Shown here in pieces: positions 10,424 to 19,552 of a DNA stretch of 23,638 bases. The stretch's first letter is position 1, and the number at the start of each line of letters is the position of its first letter. The translations under genes were made by a program, and so were the position numbers. Source of the stretch: Funneliformis mosseae (taxonomy: Eukaryota > Glomeromycota > Glomeromycetes > Glomerales > Glomeraceae); contig CAJVPP010001003.1 in assembly GCA_910592005.1 (NCBI GenBank), forward strand, positions 1 to 23,638, written 5' to 3'. The notes beneath the pieces were generated by a model. It saw only the letters and a list, made by a program, of their open reading frames with translations. It did not search any database and had not been told where the DNA came from.

Positions 10424-13400
10424 TCATGTTAAGGGAGGAATCAGAGAGATTAAACGCTTCTCTTCAGTTATTCTTTCATGCAACCTCTTATAAGTTTTAA
10501 CACGCAGGAGTCTTTTAAGTGAAAATAGGCTAAAAAGTATATTTTTAAGAGCACGGATATGAGATATTATGACAAACGAGAGGCTAGCAGCAAACTCTTT
10601 ATTTCCTAAATCAATAATGGCTTTTTTCAATGTTAGACCCTGATTTTTATACACTGTGATCGCCTACGCAAGACAAACAGAAAGTTGTAAACGAAAGCAA
10701 GGACCCTTTTTTCCATCCCAAGTATGTCAAACTGGTAAAATTGGAACGGTTTTTTACCAGTTTCAGTTACTATAGCATGGTCAGCATATTTGTCAAATTC
10801 TACCAGAATAGCAACAGGTAAAGAAGGCAGGCCTTGAGTTTGTTCGAAAATGATTTCGTGAATAATACTCACTGATCTATTAACTAAACCAGCCTCAGTC
10901 CATAAGTTGGTCCTTAGCATAACCTTTAAACCTATTGACAATAGTAAGTAAGGTTCAAGGCCTTTTACTATATCTGAATCAGCTTTACAAGCTTCACTAC
11001 CACCCGTATGAATTGCGTTAATCCTAGCAATAGGGTTATTCAAGGATCTGAGTTTGTTAAGGTTAAACTCATCAACATCAAATCTACAGGGTATAATACA
11101 AGTGGCATCAGAGAATTGAGTATGGTCTAAGAAGGCTAACACGTCTGGAACATTAGAAAATCGCGTAGTAAGTAATAACTAGTCATCTTCAGTCAATTCA
11201 CCATCACGCAAGCGTAATAAGAGATCTCTGAATTTACGTTACTTTTTTGAATTATCAGATTAGCATTGAACAATACCAAGACAATAGACTTTGCGAAATT
11301 GTCGATAAACTGCTATAGCATCATTTGATAGAGAATCCTGACGTAGAACTTTAGAATACATTGGTTTATCAAGTACGGATGGAAGTTGATCAAAGTCTCT
11401 GATAAGAATCACAGATCGTCTACTAAATACTTGATTTCTGTATTTTAAGAAGGCTTAATGTAAACGTAAGTCAACTAAGCTAAGCATGCGACGCCTAACC
11501 ATACTTTTTTCGTCAATAACAAAATAGTATACACTGTCTAATTTTTTCTGCAGTTTTTTCAGATTTTTGCTAGTTAAATCAAAACTTTTGCTAAATATCA
11601 GAATAGAAAAAGACAAATGGATTGTTATGCTATAGATGTTAAACGCTGCAATACTAGTCAGAACAAGCAGCATAACATGCAAATCAATGACATCATGATT
11701 ACGAGCAATTTCACAAAACCGGTCTTGAATCATCTTGATTAAATAAGACTTTCCTGTACTGGCAGTTCCTAACACTATAAGCCTGAGTAGATCAACGCAT
11801 TCTTGATCAGTAAGTAGAGTAATGTAATAAGATTCAATTCACCTGTATACTAACCTCTGATTTTCATTCAAAGATCAGGGATCTATTACACAATTAGGCA
11901 AGAAAGCATCATTAAGATTGGTAGAATCGCAAGCTTGCGGTATAAAGTTAGGAATGGTAGTAATATCAAGATCATGGTAATGCGTTCTAAGATCAGCACT
12001 CTAATCATAATTACAGTCAACATCGCAGAAGCCCAAATCAGAAGCAATTTCAAACTCTGCATCAGGTCTTATCTCTGAAAAGATCATCCAATCTGAACGG
12101 ATCTCTCCTTTAATATTGTCTAGATCTTCACAATCCTGATCGCTTTCATCATCAATAGTATCATTTTCTAGAGTGTCTATAGGTAGACTAAGTAAATCTG
12201 GAGCAGATTCGATTATTCTATAGTAACGATCGAAGAGATTAGGCCAGGAGGCACTGTTATCATTAGTCAATACACTTAAATCACGATGGCTAATATGAAG
12301 TAGGACTTTAACACAACAATAATCTTCCTATTGTATGCCATTATGATGAAATAAAGGACACGGCTAGACACACACGATATTTTCACTTTTACATATTTTC
12401 CAGTGATCTTTATAATAATGATATTTCGGATACAGTTGAAAAAGCGAAAGATCCTCAAGTTCAACGAGATGATCCCAATATTTTTGCAGAGGAGATAGCA
12501 CAGTCTGACTGATTTCTTCATCTGCCAAAATGGGAGATGCTCCTGATCTACAAAGCCATTGAAGAGTATCTTTATTGAGGTTTAAAGAGACAAACTGATG
12601 GCTAGAATGATAAAGAGGGAGGTCTAGAAGTAAATGGCACATTTCCTGTGCGGATATATCACGCTCTGCAACAGTTTAAAGCAGTAGATGTTGAACAATA
12701 CCAAGAGACGAATCACTTGGATTACTATTATTGAGAATTCTGGTTAACATATCTGAAAAGGTAGCAGAGCAAGGTTTAGATTTACTCGCGTATTTTGCAA
12801 TATAATTCAAAACAACTTTGATGCTCAAGATAGGTTTCAAGTCAACATTCACACACTAACCTTGAAGCTGCAAGCGATCATGAGGATTAATAAGCGGATT
12901 ATTTCTTGCAGTTATTAGTTCTGGTTGTCCATTATCATCTTGCAGGTATGTATTTTCAACGATTTCTTTCAGATATCTAAATCTGCAAGATTGATGTCCT
13001 GAACGATCAACACAAAGACAATAAGATGCGCTACATCGCATATGCTATTGCAGCTTGTTAATCAGATCAACATAATTCTGATTGTTATATAGCAGCTCAT
13101 CAGAACGTTTCTGACAAGAATGATGCTTAAGGATCTGCGCATTAAGACCAGGATTAATTGTAATAACTAAAGAATCCAGGTATTAGATCACATTAATCAT
13201 TGATTCTTCATTCTCTTTCATTTTTTTCTAATCAATAATAGGAGCATCTCTCTTTTTAGCTACACTATAAACGTGAGAGCTTTCACGGTACTGCCACTCG
13301 TAACAAAATCACCAATCCTCAAGGTTCCATTTAGGAACTAGTACTTTTTTAAAAAATAGTTCAAAGCGTCTTTTAAAAAACCAAGTGGTAATATGAGGAT

Positions 13401-14970
13401 TGTCAATTAAGTTTTGGTGTCTATAGGTGATCGCTTCCTACTCAGATAACGTACTCAAAGAATTTTCATGCGGCATAAGCCTGTGTAGATCAGGCCAATA
13501 GAAATCAGCGATGCTAAAGGTAAAAAATAGCATGCCATTCGTTCCCAATTGATTAATTATGTCTTTCAGTTCTGATCGATATCTGTTCTAAAACTGACGA
13601 GAATCGCGCAAACCTTCTCCAAATTATACGATTTTATTCACTATATGATTATCATTCTCAAGCATTTTCTGTAAATCTTCAACGGTACACTGATCATCAT
13701 TTAAACTCTGCTTTATATACACTTTTTTCTCTTGCAAGGCCCTCTAACGTATTTGCGAGTTCAAAGTAAAGTAGCGCTAATGAGCATGATGAGCGAATCA
13801 GCCATCTTTATACTTAAGTAAGTGCAAAAACTATTCAGCCAATTTTACATCTCTAGTGCATTCCGAACAAAGATCGGTAGCTCCAGTAGAGTATAAGTTC
13901 AGAAATACACGAACAATATATTTGAGAGTTTGGAATTCATTTACTGAAACTCTATCTATATTTGGTCACAGGGTCAATTCAGTTTCAGCTTGTAATCGAA
14001 TAAGTGTATCAGTAATAGCAGTATTTTCTTTAGGGGTAGGAAAGGGAATAGGAACAAAATTATTAACCATTGAATCATCGAGGTTATCTGCGTCATCAGA
14101 GATTTTATCACTTATATCTTCAAATTGAGGAATCTGATCATTAAGAGAGCCATTATCAGATAAAGCTCTCAAAACTTCTTCATCAATGACGATATTAGAA
14201 TAGTAACAATTATTATGCTTTAACCAGTGAAGAGTACGAGATACCATAGAATGATGTACGTTAAAATCTTTAAATGCTTTACCATCAGAAGAGCGATGAC
14301 GTATAACAAGAATATCAAGCGATGATGGATGATAAGGTAGACGTGTAATGAATTCTTGAACGTCTTGAGAAAAATTAATTACATTACTCCAATACGCATA
14401 TTGGCCACTACTCAGATGATATATGGAGACGATGAGAAATATCTGGACAATGAGCATCTCTTCTATTTGAATAAGACCTTGTAGTTCCTCAGATACATCA
14501 CCCGGATCTATATTATTTCTCGATAAGAACTTTTTCAATTCAGAATTCAATTTAAGTCTTTTCAATTCTTTAATTTTTGAGTGACAGCGACGATATTCAC
14601 TACATACAAATTTGATTGATGGAAAATATTTATTGCATACAGTACAAAGATTATTAGCGAACTTATCAATTTTAAAGCGAAATTTTATGGGATGATAATG
14701 GTCATCAATGATATGATATGAAGCATTTGGCTGGTCATTTATAATATGAAGCAGAGCATCATACTGATGATTTTTGTGATTATTGCGATTAATAAAACAT
14801 CTTTCACAGTTCTTATTTAAACGGGTTTTTCGTTGTTTAGCATTTTCATTCGAACTTTTAACACATTTTCTTTCTCAATCACGTTTTTGATAAAGGTTGT
14901 GTTGTTCAGAAGTCTCATTTTTTCTTTCTTTATATTTTTGAAGGGTATCATGAAGAGGGTATTCATCCAT
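10424..14970 (-). pseudogene. Helitron replicase-helicase (zinc motif, DUF6570-like, HUH Rep, Pif1 helicase), inactivated
   Basis: Starts at the ATG at 14970 and ends at the TGA at 10424, about 1515 codons. Layout: basic N-terminus; a C-x2-C...C-x5-CH zinc-type motif (about 14660-14580); a DUF6570-like block beginning NNIDPGDVSEELQGL (about 14510); LKYKDGWFA; a Helitron Rep block with FFTFSIADFYWPDLHRLMP (about 13530), NPHITTWFFKRRFE and YEWQYRESSHVYS (about 13280); the tyrosine motif YIAKYASK (about 12800); then Pif1 helicase with Walker A GTASTGKS (about 11770), Walker B FVIDEKSM (about 11510) and the C-terminal VYKNQGLT with FAASLSFVIISHIRALK. All pieces from 14970 to about 10720 share one frame, interrupted by at least a dozen stops; a single frameshift near 10680-10720 leads to the last part. 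The HUH motif reads HVY, and Walker A has Ser for a conserved Gly, so it is dead. Confidence 0.88.
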
Positions 14971-15310
14971 TTCACAGATATTATGTATGGCGAGCAGATA
15001 CAAAATTTAATGAAGCAAAGTAAAAAAATTAATAAAACTTAAAAGACAAAAAGCTATATTATTGTATAATTCTATCGATTAATATAAGATACAAATAACA
15101 ACTTTATTTTTATTTAGCTTGCAACAGTATTTATTTTTTAATTTTTAAGTTTAATATATGTAATGACAAAAAGAAGATGATAAATAAATAATATGACACA
15201 GAATAGTTGTAAAAAAGGATTTAGTCATACGAATAACAAAATAAAAAAGGTGTAAAACGTGATATTACAACAATACATATTATTGGCAGATCACGTGTGC
15301 GGACAGATAT

Positions 15311-15328
15311 TGCATGCATATGCATGCA
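15311..15328. repeat. 18-bp perfect palindrome TGCATGCATATGCATGCA
   Basis: Perfectly self-complementary, built of TGCA/ATGC steps. It lies beside the probable 5' boundary of the Helitron, in what may be the Tigger 5' non-coding region. Its role is unknown; it could extrude as a cruciform or have been part of the insertion target. Confidence 0.85.
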
Positions 15329-15496
15329 TAAAAGCAGGTCTAACCATATATGTCCTTCAGCTAAAGCTTCAGACAAATAATATGTATGTTAAGGGTTATG
15401 CGAAGATAGTGATTGTAGCCAATATGTGATTATAATGAGGTAAATTTAAATCCGTTTTATAAAAATAGGTGCATTTAAAGAGGTGTGCTTATATAG

Positions 15497-15522
15497 GATG
15501 TGACTCTATAGAGGTCTGACTG
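15497..15522 (-). repeat. Right terminal inverted repeat of the Tigger/pogo element
   Basis: Read on the minus strand it begins CAGTCAGACCTCTATAGAG and pairs with 8190-8215. It is flanked by TA at 15523-15524. The stretch inward to about 15430 also holds CACCTCTTTAAATGCACC, a sub-terminal echo of the same motif. From 15523 to 15879 I see no gene. Confidence 0.6.
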
Positions 15523-15879
15523 TATATAAAAAATAAAGTTTAAATGCCCTGTGGTATATTATTAAAGATTTACAGAATATGAAAATTATGGCTATATAGC
15601 AAGTGAGTCTTGAGTTTTAGTATAGGCATCATTTTAAATTGTCAGATATAATTAAACAGTAGATTTCTTAGAAAATAGTATTTTTTACATTTAATGTAGC
15701 CAATTTTTATTGGTCTGACTTGTACAATCTTATATTTTATAGAAATTCTTAGCTTATGCTATCTGAATAGAAAGTGAATAAATACATATAGGTGCTAAGA
15801 ATCCACTTAGTACTTCGAGATAGAAGTTGGAACTGGTTTTATTTTTGAAAATAAAAATATCATTTCTATTACAATTTAA

Positions 15880-16344
15880 TTATTCTAACGGAAGAAATAT
15901 ATCAAAATGAACACTATTTCTTTTCAAGAATAGCATCTTATTTACATTCACCATGTCTGGAGAGAGTCAAGTTCATTTAGCAGATATGTGATTACCTGCA
16001 TCTGAGAATAATCGTTCACTAGAAACTGATGTTGCTAAAATCAGAAAATTATCCTTATTAACTTCCCATCATTTTAATGGATTATTATTTAATCCAAATT
16101 TTTCTTTGTTTAAATACAAATTTATTGTTCCTGCAAAATTAGTTTCACAAAATTTGCAATAAACAATGTTAGAATTTTCTTTTGCGATCCGAAAGAAAAA
16201 TGCTGTATGACTGTGGCTGGTTCTAATTAAGGATGAACGAAATTCTATTATTCGTTTCCTTGTAATACTTTCTGTGCTTGTGGTATCAGTAATTGTAAGA
16301 TCTGTAATAGTTTCTGTTTCTTAAGAAGTAGATAGGTTCGCCAT
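15880..16344 (-). pseudogene. Internally deleted hAT transposase: BED finger joined to dimerisation domain
   Basis: One frame of 155 codons from the ATG at 16344 to the TAA at 15880. The N-terminal half has a BED-finger-like block (SHSHTAFFFRIAKENSNIVY, then CKFCETNFAGT); the C-terminal half has the hAT dimerisation signature (ATSVSSERLFSDAGNHISAK, then LSPDMVN and FLKRN). The catalytic core between them, normally several hundred residues, is absent, yet the frame is kept. Nonsense codons occur at codon 8 (TAA), at 16069-16071 (TGA where NPLKWW expects Trp), and at 15973-15975 and 15967-15969 (TGA where AKRTR expects Arg). It is probably a non-autonomous or degraded derivative. Full TIRs and the 8-bp target duplication were not found. 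Confidence 0.75.
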
Positions 16345-16467
16345 AATGAAAAGTTAAACATGCACAAAAAAGAGTGCAAAAAGAAAAAGTGAATATATGG
16401 GAAAATCTAGTTCGAGAAACTAAAAATGGATATTTTTATAACCTTAAATTAGTTTTGGTAAATCGAA

Positions 16468-16557
16468 AACCGGATCTTCCAACCGGTTGCATTCGTTTTA
16501 TATAGCAACCGGTTTTGCGTTTCTCTAAAATTTGGAACCGGATTTATTCAAAACCGG
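16468..16557. repeat. Cluster of five AACCGG motifs (hAT sub-terminal repeats)
   Basis: AACCGG occurs at 16468, 16481, 16507, 16536 and 16552, three of them as AACCGGTT or AACCGGTTT. This is dense for such AT-rich DNA. hAT transposases commonly bind short repeated sub-terminal motifs, so this probably marks the right end of the deleted hAT element. On the left only a decayed AACTGG (about 15831) is seen. Confidence 0.6.
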
Positions 16558-16672
16558 TTAGTCAAAACCTATATGATTGAAGTCAAAAGAGCGGTCTTAA
16601 TATAGTAAGTGAAATACAGTATGGACTTTTAAATTCTTTACGGTTTGAATTTCTTTTTGGTCATTTTTTCAC

Positions 16673-17570
16673 AATGCCGAGAACTTGGTCGATGTTGATC
16701 TAACGATTCCGGAGTCTGCTTATGACAATTCATTTACAAACATGCTCACAAGAAGATTTTCTCGACAAGATCGAACTGAAAATGGACTTGTAAGTTGAAG
16801 AAATTATAACAGGTGATGACTTTTCATTCACCAATATTTTCATATAACATATACGTATTTCTTTAAGGGGGAGATTTATTCCTGGGTTTCGGCTCAACGA
16901 CGTAACGAAGGTTATTCAATCACACTCCGTGCTCGAATGTGACTTTCGGGGAACATTAAGCACAGTATAAGCGATTACAGGCCTCGAAGTGGTGGTCTCC
17001 CGGAACCACATCGTAAAAAAATTTTTTCGGACTCACTTGACTTATCTATAACTATGAGGGACATCCTCCATTCATTTTTTAAATCTAATGCAAGCTCCCC
17101 AGATCAAGATTTGCATAAAATATTTATTCTAGGTGTCCAATCATGGGGTAAGAGATAGTTGACATAACCAACCTTCATTCGTAATTAATTACTTATATTA
17201 TTTTGTTTCAAAGGCTGGACACATCAGGGATTGCAAAGGGACAAAAATTTGTAGATATGGAAAGTAGTGTACAACTGCATTGCTCAATCCTGTAAGAACA
17301 CTTGCATGTTTTACGATGAAATGAAAAATGTCAAGGTAATTTTGGTTTATGTTGCTGCTTTATAAATTTATATGATGCAATTTTTATGCAATTATAGGCT
17401 ACCCTCCATTCTATATGCAACAAATCAAGCTCGAGTTCATAGAAAAAATCGAAAGGAAAAAGATCGATAAGAACATGCCAACGTTGAGGTTGGGAGCTGT
17501 TTTGGGCAAAATTACTGAAACACCTATCTCAAAAAAGTCCCAAATATTGGAACATGGTTTCCCACTTTAA
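16673..17570 (+). pseudogene. Decayed four-exon gene of unknown family
   Basis: Predicted exons 16673-16789, 16868-17147, 17214-17335 and 17398-17570, joined by introns of 78, 66 and 62 nt with GTAAG-like donors and AG acceptors. The first two joins keep the frame exactly (ENLVDVDLTIPESAYDN... then GEIYSWVSAQRRNEGYSI...; SWG then GWTHQG). Frame is broken by TGA (16940-16942), TAG (17252-17254) and a one-base phase change into the last exon, which otherwise reads YPPFYMQQIKLEFIEKIE to a TAA at 17568. No in-frame ATG exists upstream, since a TGA precedes at about 16645, so the 5' end is missing or lies in an unseen exon. I recognise no domain. The in-phase splice sites argue it was once a real gene. 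Confidence 0.45.
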
Positions 17571-18497
17571 CTATTACTATTTTTTTTTTTATATGTATTT
17601 ACATTAAGTGGTTAGCTTAATTAAGCAAAGTTTTCAACAAATAGAGTTTTTAGATCGCATTATATTATAGGTTGTTTATTGAAATGTAACTGTGTGATTG
17701 TCTCATCCGAATATGAACATATGGTCTATTTATATTCCGTCTCACAGGAGGATGTTTACGTTGGATTTGTATGATTGCATTACTAACCTATTGCTTCAAA
17801 TCAATTCCAAATGGCTCAAAACGTTTTTTAAAAATGGCGGAGACCTCGCTAATGGCAACCGGACCACATCAGCAAGACTAAATTTTGCAAATCTCTTGTA
17901 TGTGACATATTTGTCTGCTCTCATGTATACACTGACAATGTGACTATTTGCTACTCTGGAAGTGTGCCCAGTTCCGAAAATTATTTTCAAACTTGTCTGT
18001 TTTTACAAACTTTTAGCTTAAATAAAAAAGGCACATTTTTATCACTGTTCTATAATTTTATGATCTATTTTACATCCATTCTAATTTCAAACATTGCAAG
18101 ATTTATATTAGAATATAACAATATAATGATCATGTGTAATGATTATAAATAAGCATTTTAAGTTTTGAGTTTATTCAATGAGACCCAATTTTTTTGAAGA
18201 TGCTCTGAAATAACTATATATGGTCTTCGTAATAACAAATTTATCTTAAGGCAATCCAATTCTCTTCGCACAATCCTTTTCTTGAGTTGATCCCGCACTT
18301 TTTGTGTGATAAAATTATTTAGGTCTCATATACCATAATCATAATATGGAATTCTAATCCTTGATGATATTCGGGTGTTTTTTAAGAAAATCACTGTATC
18401 AAAATTGTGCACCAATCCTAATTTTTTTTGCGTTTAACCGATTTGGCCAATTGACCAAAAATTATTGTTGATCGTCAGGGTGTCTGAAATTGACGGA
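17571..18497. other. Region without a confident gene; overlapping short open frames at 17698-17990
   Basis: Plus-strand (17698-17943, 81 codons) and minus-strand (17990-17796, 64 codons) open frames overlap over the most GC-rich part. Neither shows a known domain, and at most one can be real. The minus frame contains ADVVRLPLARSPPFLKNVL, which looks protein-like but is unidentified. From 18000 to 18497 I see nothing recognisable. Confidence 0.35.
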
Positions 18498-18561
18498 CGT
18501 ATTACAAATTATTAGAATAACAAAAAGAATTAAATTCGGCCGTATTACAAATTATTAGAAT
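18498..18561. repeat. Direct repeat, 21-bp unit CGTATTACAAATTATTAGAAT
   Basis: Two identical copies start at 18498 and 18541 (43-bp spacing); a third partial copy (AAATTATTAGAATAA) follows at about 18577. Non-coding, about 300 bp upstream of the small secreted-protein gene. Confidence 0.8.
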
Positions 18562-18769
18562 CAATTTAATTATTAAAAATTATTAGAATAAAAAAAATAT
18601 GTAAAAGAAGAAAAATTTTTTTTTTAAATAAAATCTTTTAAGCTTTCTGCCAACCAATTTATTTAAGTAATAAAATAGAAAGATCATTTTATACTCGCAA
18701 ATAGTCTAGATGATTGTATCTTTATCTCTTCTTTATTTTGTTAATGATAATCTATTCATTAGAAACGAA

Positions 18770-18881
18770 AACTTTATAAATATAAGAACTTTCCACCGTT
18801 AACCTTCTAACAAAAAAAAAAACAACTTAAATAAATATAAGAACTTTCTACCAACAAAAAAAAAAACAAACAAATTACAAA
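18770..18881 (+). promoter_or_regulatory. Putative promoter and 5' UTR of the secreted-protein gene, with a 56-bp duplication
   Basis: TTTATAAATATAAG (about 18773) is a TATA-like element about 110 bp before the ATG. The stretch ATAAATATAAGAACTTTCyACC occurs twice, about 56 bp apart (about 18776 and 18832), each followed by a long A run. The duplication may be an expanded 5' UTR or core promoter. Function is inferred from position only. Confidence 0.4.
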
Positions 18882-19552
18882 ATGAATACCGTCATCAAAT
18901 TCAATTCATTTATTTCAATTCTCTTATTATTCTCTTTAATCGCATTGTTCAATGAAGTAATAGCTCTAGCTATTCATAAACCTCGATGTAACTTATTCTT
19001 TTTTCTTTTCTTTTCTTTTCTTTTCTTTCATTTTTAAATTGATCTTTTTTAATCATTTTATTTTCTTTTTAAAATTGATCTTTTCGACCTATTTCCTTTA
19101 TTATTATACAGATTTTCCATTTATTCCTGAATGTAGAGGTAAGTTTTTATTTATTTTTTATTTTTTTAAATAAATATATATATATATTTTTAATAAAATC
19201 TTTTCCTTCTTTCCCGTTAACAGGATATAAATTCATTTCTCCTAAAGCTGGTAAAGTTTTGGTAAAGGATGACGAGATTAATGTAATTCTGGAAAAAGAA
19301 AAAAACTCGATAATGAATCAAGTAAATGGTCTTGGCTTATATAATGAAAAGGGGGAGGTAGTTAAATCATTATGGGATGGTAGTAGCTTATTCGATGAAG
19401 ATGGTAAAGTTACGATAAAAGTAAAACTTGAAGTTCCTTCAGATACTCAATTACCTGCCAAATTTATGCTTAAAACTTCGTCCAAAATTGGAGAAGCCCT
19501 GGCTTGTAAAAAACTTAGTGGAAATTTTACTATAAAAGAACATAAAAAATAA
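18882..19552 (+). CDS. Small secreted protein, possibly Kre9/Knh1-like (three exons)
   Basis: Spliced CDS join(18882..18987, 19112..19138, 19224..19552), 462 nt, 153 aa, introns 124 and 85 nt with GTAAC/GTAAG donors and ACAG acceptors. A 27-nt middle exon is notable. Residues 1 to about 30 form a signal peptide (FISILLLFSLIALF core, cleavage probably after VIALA). The mature part of about 122 aa begins with a short basic stretch and has only two cysteines (43 and 139), which could pair. The body FISPKAGKV...INVILE...VNGLGLYNEKGEV...VTIKVKLEVPSDTQLPAKFMLKTSS...LSGNFTI follows the layout of Kre9/Knh1 Ser-Thr-rich cell-wall domains (SPxAGxxxxxxxxxxV...VP...L......S.SGxFTI), but this is a pattern resemblance only. 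No GPI signal is seen. It is a candidate secreted effector or wall-associated protein. Intron 1 carries a (TTTTC)n tract. Confidence 0.82.
18993..19029 (+). repeat. (TTTTC)n microsatellite in intron 1 of the secreted-protein gene
   Basis: About six CTTTT units just downstream of the donor site. It is pyrimidine-rich and far from the acceptor, so not the normal polypyrimidine tract. Likely length-variable. Confidence 0.8.

Larger units (their letters stand above)
10168..15310 (-). mobile_element. Helitron (rolling-circle transposon), decayed; right boundary approximate
   Basis: A minus-strand Rep-Pif1 pseudogene (14970-10424) is followed by a classic Helitron 3' end: a short hairpin then CTAA, with host T next (10168). 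Helitrons insert between A and T and begin with TC. Two A|TC sites on the minus strand near 15292 and 15310 are candidates for the 5' end, but I cannot choose between them. The whole element sits inside the Tigger element, about 110 bp upstream of its transposase relic. The non-coding part 14971-15310 and the 3' part 10198-10423 show only AT-rich sequence, apart from a GTATCACAAAAAA direct duplication at about 10349-10381. Confidence 0.7.
8190..15522 (-). mobile_element. Tigger/pogo-type DNA transposon split by a nested Helitron
   Basis: The two ends match as inverted repeats: the left begins TAGTTAAATCTCTTTA (8190) and the right, read on the minus strand, begins CAGTCAGACCTCTATA (15522 downward). 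Each is directly preceded by TA (8188-8189 and 15523-15524), the target duplication expected of Tc1/mariner-pogo elements. The CAGTnAAACCTCT-like terminus is also typical of Tigger elements (family knowledge). The element's own transposase relic lies at about 8440-10060, and the Helitron fills 10168 to about 15.3 kb. Removing the Helitron leaves about 2.2 kb, a normal size for this family. The degenerate ends mean the pairing is an inference, though position, orientation and TA flanks agree. Confidence 0.6.

Noticed and set aside
12276..12521. Minus-strand 81-codon open frame.
   Set aside because: Wrong frame within the Helitron pseudogene. The overlapping frame 12642-12364 carries the family text (MCHLLLDLPLYHSS).
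10424..14970. Alternative genetic code (TAG or TGA read as Trp) making the Helitron intact.
   Set aside because: Stops replace Trp, Gln and Arg alike and include TAA. The host genes at 2761-7290 use standard stops, and HUH and Walker A residues are also damaged.
13856..15042. Plus-strand open frames at 13856-14128 and 14833-15042.
   Set aside because: Antisense shadows of the Helitron N-terminal region, with no domain sense.
15880..16344. Domesticated BED-finger regulator gene.
   Set aside because: Four in-frame stops, including one at codon 8, make a working protein unlikely in this copy.
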